NCBI GenBank assembly: GCA_937894795.1
Contig: CALCQV010000010.1
Coordinates: forward strand, 1 to 6,162
Source: an uncultured Bacteroidales bacterium
Lineage (GTDB): Bacteria; Bacteroidota; Bacteroidia; Bacteroidales; Lentimicrobiaceae
Direction of reading: 5' to 3'
Length of the DNA stretch: 6,162 bases
In this document: positions 3,374-6,162 of the stretch, one piece after another
Numbering within the stretch: the first letter of the stretch is position 1
Layout of the letters: every line of letters begins with the position of its first letter
Made by a program: the position numbers and the translations under genes
Notes under the pieces: model-generated
What the model saw: only the letters and a program-made list of their open reading frames with translations
Databases searched by the model: none
Told to the model about the DNA's origin: nothing

Positions 3374-5425
3374 ATGTTTCATAAACCATCATTCTTAGTA
3401 AATATGTTCCTCTTACCGGCATTGCTTATGCTTGGTTTGGTCGCTTTTTCTCAGGGTTGGGATTGGAAAAATCCTCTGCCACAAGGTAATAATACTTTTG
3501 GCACCTGGTTTACTGATGCCAATACCGGTTTTCTAGTTGGTCATTTTGGTACCTTGATGAGAACAAAAGACGGCGGAAATACATGGGAACAATATAACCT
3601 TGGCACATCAGCACATCTCAGGACTGTTAACTTTGCCGATAATCTGACCGGCTTTGTGGGTGGAGATTATGGCAAGTTATTCAAAACTATCGATGGGGGT
3701 AACAACTGGTTCCAGCTTCAAATCAGCCATAGTCAGGATGTATTCGAGAGTATCTGGTTCATAAGTCCCGACACCGGATATGTAATAAGTGCCTATGGGA
3801 AGCTTTTCCAGACGACAGATGGTGGTAGTACATGGACTTCATCGGAATTAAGTGGTAGGTGTATCAGGTTTTATGATGCAGATAATGGAATAATTACAGA
3901 TGAGAGTTGTATTAACAGAACTACTGATGGCGGTATCACATGGAATACTGTTGAGTTGAATGCCCCAATTTATGATTGCGCCTATGCGAGTTCAAACATT
4001 GTTCTGGCTGGAGGTGAATATATGAGAAGGTCAGTTGACGGAGGAACTACATGGGATACAGTAACCGGGGCTCCACGAATGATCTGGACATTACATTTTA
4101 CAGATGAATTGATCGGATACGCTGCTGGTTTTCTAGGGAAGATTTATAAAACAACTGATGCCGGACTTACCTGGAACTTACAATCTGAGGATTATACCGA
4201 ATCACTATTCTCTATATATTTTATAGGGGAAACAGGATATATTGCAGGATCTGGTTCTTTCCGCCCGGCTTTGTATAAAACGACAAACGGTGGAAATGAC
4301 TGGCAAAACCTGGCATCGGGAAAAGGGATCACCTATCTGACGGATCTGGATATAGTAGATGAAAATACGGTTTACTGTGTAGGCTGGTCGCGAATACTTC
4401 AATCGACTGACCAGGGCAATAACTGGCAGATAATTGACACAACTGATGGCTTCCATAATGCTGTTGATTTTCCTACAAGTCTTACAGGATATGTTGGAGG
4501 TCCAGATCTTATGTTGAAAACAACAGATGGTGGAATAACATGGCAAATGGTTAGTATTCCTGCTGGTTTGTGGGTTAGTTCCATCTGCTTTATAAATGAA
4601 ACAACCGGTATTGTTGTTGGATCTGATGGCTCGATAATAAGAACAACTGATGGCGGTAATACATGGACAACGCAGTACTATAATTATGTGGCTTCCTTTA
4701 ACCAGGTTATATTTGTTGATTCTCTCACCGGCTTTGTGGCTGGTGGCACCTGGTATGATGATGTTGAGTATGGTGATATTATGAAAACAACTGATGGTGG
4801 AATCACATGGAATGATATTACAGTATCCCATATTATAAATAGTGTAAGTTTTCCTTCTAAAACAGTGGGATATGCAGCTGGTGAAAATATTCTTATGAAA
4901 ACCATTAATGGTGGAAGTGACTGGACAGATATGGAAACAAACCAATATTTATTTACAAATTCATTGTATTTTATTAATGCTGATACCGGTTACTCGGCTG
5001 GCGCAAATGGAATGGTATGCAAAACTCTCGATGGCGGATTAACCTGGACAGAACAATGGACTAAAACAGGTCAGGATATTAATGCTATTAAGTTTATAGA
5101 TGATAATACTGGTTTTATAGCCGGTGATGGATGTGTTCTCATGAAAACAATTGATGGCGGCGGTGCCCCTGTAGCGGTAAAGAATATTCCGTTAATGACT
5201 GCTAAGCTGAATGTTTTCCCTAATCCAGTGTCTGAAGTAATTACTGTAGAAAGTATACCTGGCTCAACCCTAACCATTTTCAACTTAACAGGAAAATTAA
5301 TGCACAGCCAGAGATGTGACGGCCGAACGACAAAATTAGATTTCAGCGGGTTTCCAAGCGGGATATACATCATCCGACAACTAGGTCAGGCTAGTGTTGC
5401 GACTTCAAAAGTCATTAAAAGATAA
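3374..5425 (+). CDS. Secreted 14-fold Asp-box (YCF48/BNR-like) beta-propeller protein with T9SS sorting domain
   Basis: The 683-residue product has a signal peptide (1 to about 26: M-F-H-K, hydrophobic core, A-F-S before Q27). Fourteen Asp-box motifs of the form (S/T)-x-D-x-G-x-T-W follow, with the key Asp/Asn at 66, 107, 149, 185, 222, 262, 305, 346, 385, 426, 474, 512, 553 and 594; spacing is 36-48, mostly about 41. The last box lacks the Trp. Blades also share a T-G-(F/Y)-(V/I)-x-G strand. This is the pattern of YCF48/HCF136-like and BNR propellers, and 14 repeats fit two seven-bladed propellers. Residues 612-683 form a type A T9SS C-terminal domain (V-F-P-N-P at 614-618, G-K-L at 640-642, G-I-Y-I-I at 663-667, basic end), which directs export across the outer membrane and surface attachment or release. 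The repeats suggest a binding or scaffold role; no catalytic residues are recognisable, and sialidase activity should not be assumed. ATG at 3374 is preferred to Met11 because it supplies the basic N-region. Confidence 0.93.
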   Translation: MFHKPSFLVNMFLLPALLMLGLVAFSQGWDWKNPLPQGNNTFGTWFTDANTGFLVGHFGTLMRTKDGGNTWEQYNLGTSAHLRTVNFADNLTGFVGGDYGKLFKTIDGGNNWFQLQISHSQDVFESIWFISPDTGYVISAYGKLFQTTDGGSTWTSSELSGRCIRFYDADNGIITDESCINRTTDGGITWNTVELNAPIYDCAYASSNIVLAGGEYMRRSVDGGTTWDTVTGAPRMIWTLHFTDELIGYAAGFLGKIYKTTDAGLTWNLQSEDYTESLFSIYFIGETGYIAGSGSFRPALYKTTNGGNDWQNLASGKGITYLTDLDIVDENTVYCVGWSRILQSTDQGNNWQIIDTTDGFHNAVDFPTSLTGYVGGPDLMLKTTDGGITWQMVSIPAGLWVSSICFINETTGIVVGSDGSIIRTTDGGNTWTTQYYNYVASFNQVIFVDSLTGFVAGGTWYDDVEYGDIMKTTDGGITWNDITVSHIINSVSFPSKTVGYAAGENILMKTINGGSDWTDMETNQYLFTNSLYFINADTGYSAGANGMVCKTLDGGLTWTEQWTKTGQDINAIKFIDDNTGFIAGDGCVLMKTIDGGGAPVAVKNIPLMTAKLNVFPNPVSEVITVESIPGSTLTIFNLTGKLMHSQRCDGRTTKLDFSGFPSGIYIIRQLGQASVATSKVIKR

Positions 5426-5535
5426 CCTGTATCATTATGAAGGTTATGGAACAACAGATGAAACCTGCCGTCCTTGAGAAACATCATTAGTCAGCGGTTT
5501 TAACAGTGCATTATCAACCCTTTAACACCTGAATC

Positions 5536-6162
5536 ATGAAGCATCTTCAAAATTCCATTATCCTGGCTTTAATGTTACTCGGTTTACCAATTTTAGTTAA
5601 TGGTCAGGTTGGCTTTAGTCCTTATGTTGATTCTCTTGCCGGACAAACCAACACTTTTACAACACGCTATGCAGGAAGTACACAAAACCAACTGGCCACT
5701 GATTTTATAGTTAACAAATTTACGGAATACGGATACATGCCTGAATTACAGTTTTTTCGAGGTGATACCGGTGTAAATATAATTGCTACCAAGACAGGCA
5801 CTCTATATCCTGACAAGTTCTATATCATTTGTGCCCATTACGATAGTTATGCCCACACTGATCCCGAGCAAGCACCGGGTGCAGATGACAATGCTTCAGG
5901 TACGGCGGCAATGCTCGAGGCAGCCCGCTTATTCTACAATCTGCCTTCAAATTACAGTATTAAATTCATCGCCTTTGATGAGGAGGAATCAGGTTTATTT
6001 GGGAGTATTTACTTTGCTGAGCAGGCTTCGCAAGCAGGGATGGAAATAGAAGGAGTAATCAATTTGGATATGATTGCCTTCACTTCCGATGATGATTATA
6101 CGTATGATCTTTGTACGGAAAACAATACTTCGCAGCTTACTCTTGATTTCTCATCCTCTGCT
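5536..6162 (+). CDS. Secreted M28-family zinc aminopeptidase, 3' end outside the window
   Basis: The first 209 residues are present and the frame is open at the right edge. Residues 1 to about 23 are a signal peptide (M-K-H, hydrophobic core, V-N-G before Q24). The M28 core is clear: A-H-Y-D at 100-103, A-P-G-A-D-D-N-A-S-G at 113-122, D-E-E-E-S-G-L-F-G-S at 148-157 and N-L-D-M-I at 176-180. By comparison with Vibrio (Aeromonas) aminopeptidase, H101, D117, E151 and D178 should bind the two zinc ions and E150 act as general base; the last histidine ligand would lie beyond the edge. The enzyme should release N-terminal residues from peptides in the periplasm or outside the cell. A T9SS tail or other C-terminal domain may follow but cannot be seen. 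It starts 110 bases after the Asp-box gene, same strand, with no terminator or clear promoter between, so co-transcription is possible. Confidence 0.93.
   Translation, partial: MKHLQNSIILALMLLGLPILVNGQVGFSPYVDSLAGQTNTFTTRYAGSTQNQLATDFIVNKFTEYGYMPELQFFRGDTGVNIIATKTGTLYPDKFYIICAHYDSYAHTDPEQAPGADDNASGTAAMLEAARLFYNLPSNYSIKFIAFDEEESGLFGSIYFAEQASQAGMEIEGVINLDMIAFTSDDDYTYDLCTENNTSQLTLDFSSSA

Noticed and set aside
4205..4945. Minus-strand frame of 246 codons
   Set aside because: It lies wholly antisense to the Asp-box gene; its periodic residues are the shadow of the Asp-box codons.
3374..5425. Sialidase (BNR-repeat neuraminidase) annotation
   Set aside because: Asp boxes occur in many propellers; no F/Y-R-I-P motif or arginine triad is visible.
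5437..5490. 17-codon + strand ORF between the Asp-box gene and the peptidase
   Set aside because: Too short, without a ribosome binding site, signal or recognisable motif.
5783..6049. + strand frame of 88 codons
   Set aside because: It overlaps the M28 peptidase in another frame, and the peptidase frame has the catalytic motifs.

Overview
The window looks like a chromosomal segment of a member of the Bacteroidota, probably Bacteroidales-like. Three things point there: an rpsF-rpsR-rplI operon with Bacteroidota-style proteins, promoter candidates that fit the Bacteroidota consensus (TTTG, a 19-23 nt spacer, then TAnnTTTG) rather than the E. coli one, and a secreted protein ending in a type IX secretion (T9SS) C-terminal sorting domain. 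No phage, plasmid, insertion sequence or CRISPR array is visible.

Layout. Positions 1-235 hold at least four copies of a 60-bp tandem repeat, identical in every overlapping base and open at the left window edge; each copy carries a perfect hairpin. A short stretch follows (236-417) that contains what may be the last 43 codons of a lost + strand gene. Everything from 418 to 2948 is on the minus strand. Read in the direction of transcription it is rpsF (S6), rpsR (S18), rplI (L9), a rho-independent terminator, a SpoU/TrmH-family RNA 2'-O-methyltransferase, and a 67-aa single-pass membrane protein with four cysteines that recalls the Na+-NQR maturation factor NqrM. A divergent intergenic region (2949-3373) has one good promoter candidate on each strand and a 35-codon signal-peptide-like ORF interrupted by a run of nine C. 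On the + strand there follow a 683-aa T9SS cargo protein made of 14 Asp-box repeats, and the start of a secreted M28 zinc peptidase cut by the right edge.

How the genes fit together. The minus-strand block is translation machinery: three ribosomal proteins and an RNA methyltransferase. The + strand block is export: two proteins with signal peptides, one with a proven-type T9SS tail, probably acting at the cell surface or outside the cell.

The most unusual points are the 60-bp hairpin array, an in-frame array of four hexapeptides inserted in the methyltransferase, a perfect 17-bp duplication directly before that gene's start codon, the poly-C tract in the small ORF, and the regular 14-repeat (2 x 7) architecture of the Asp-box protein. 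I did not find a clear new multi-gene system.
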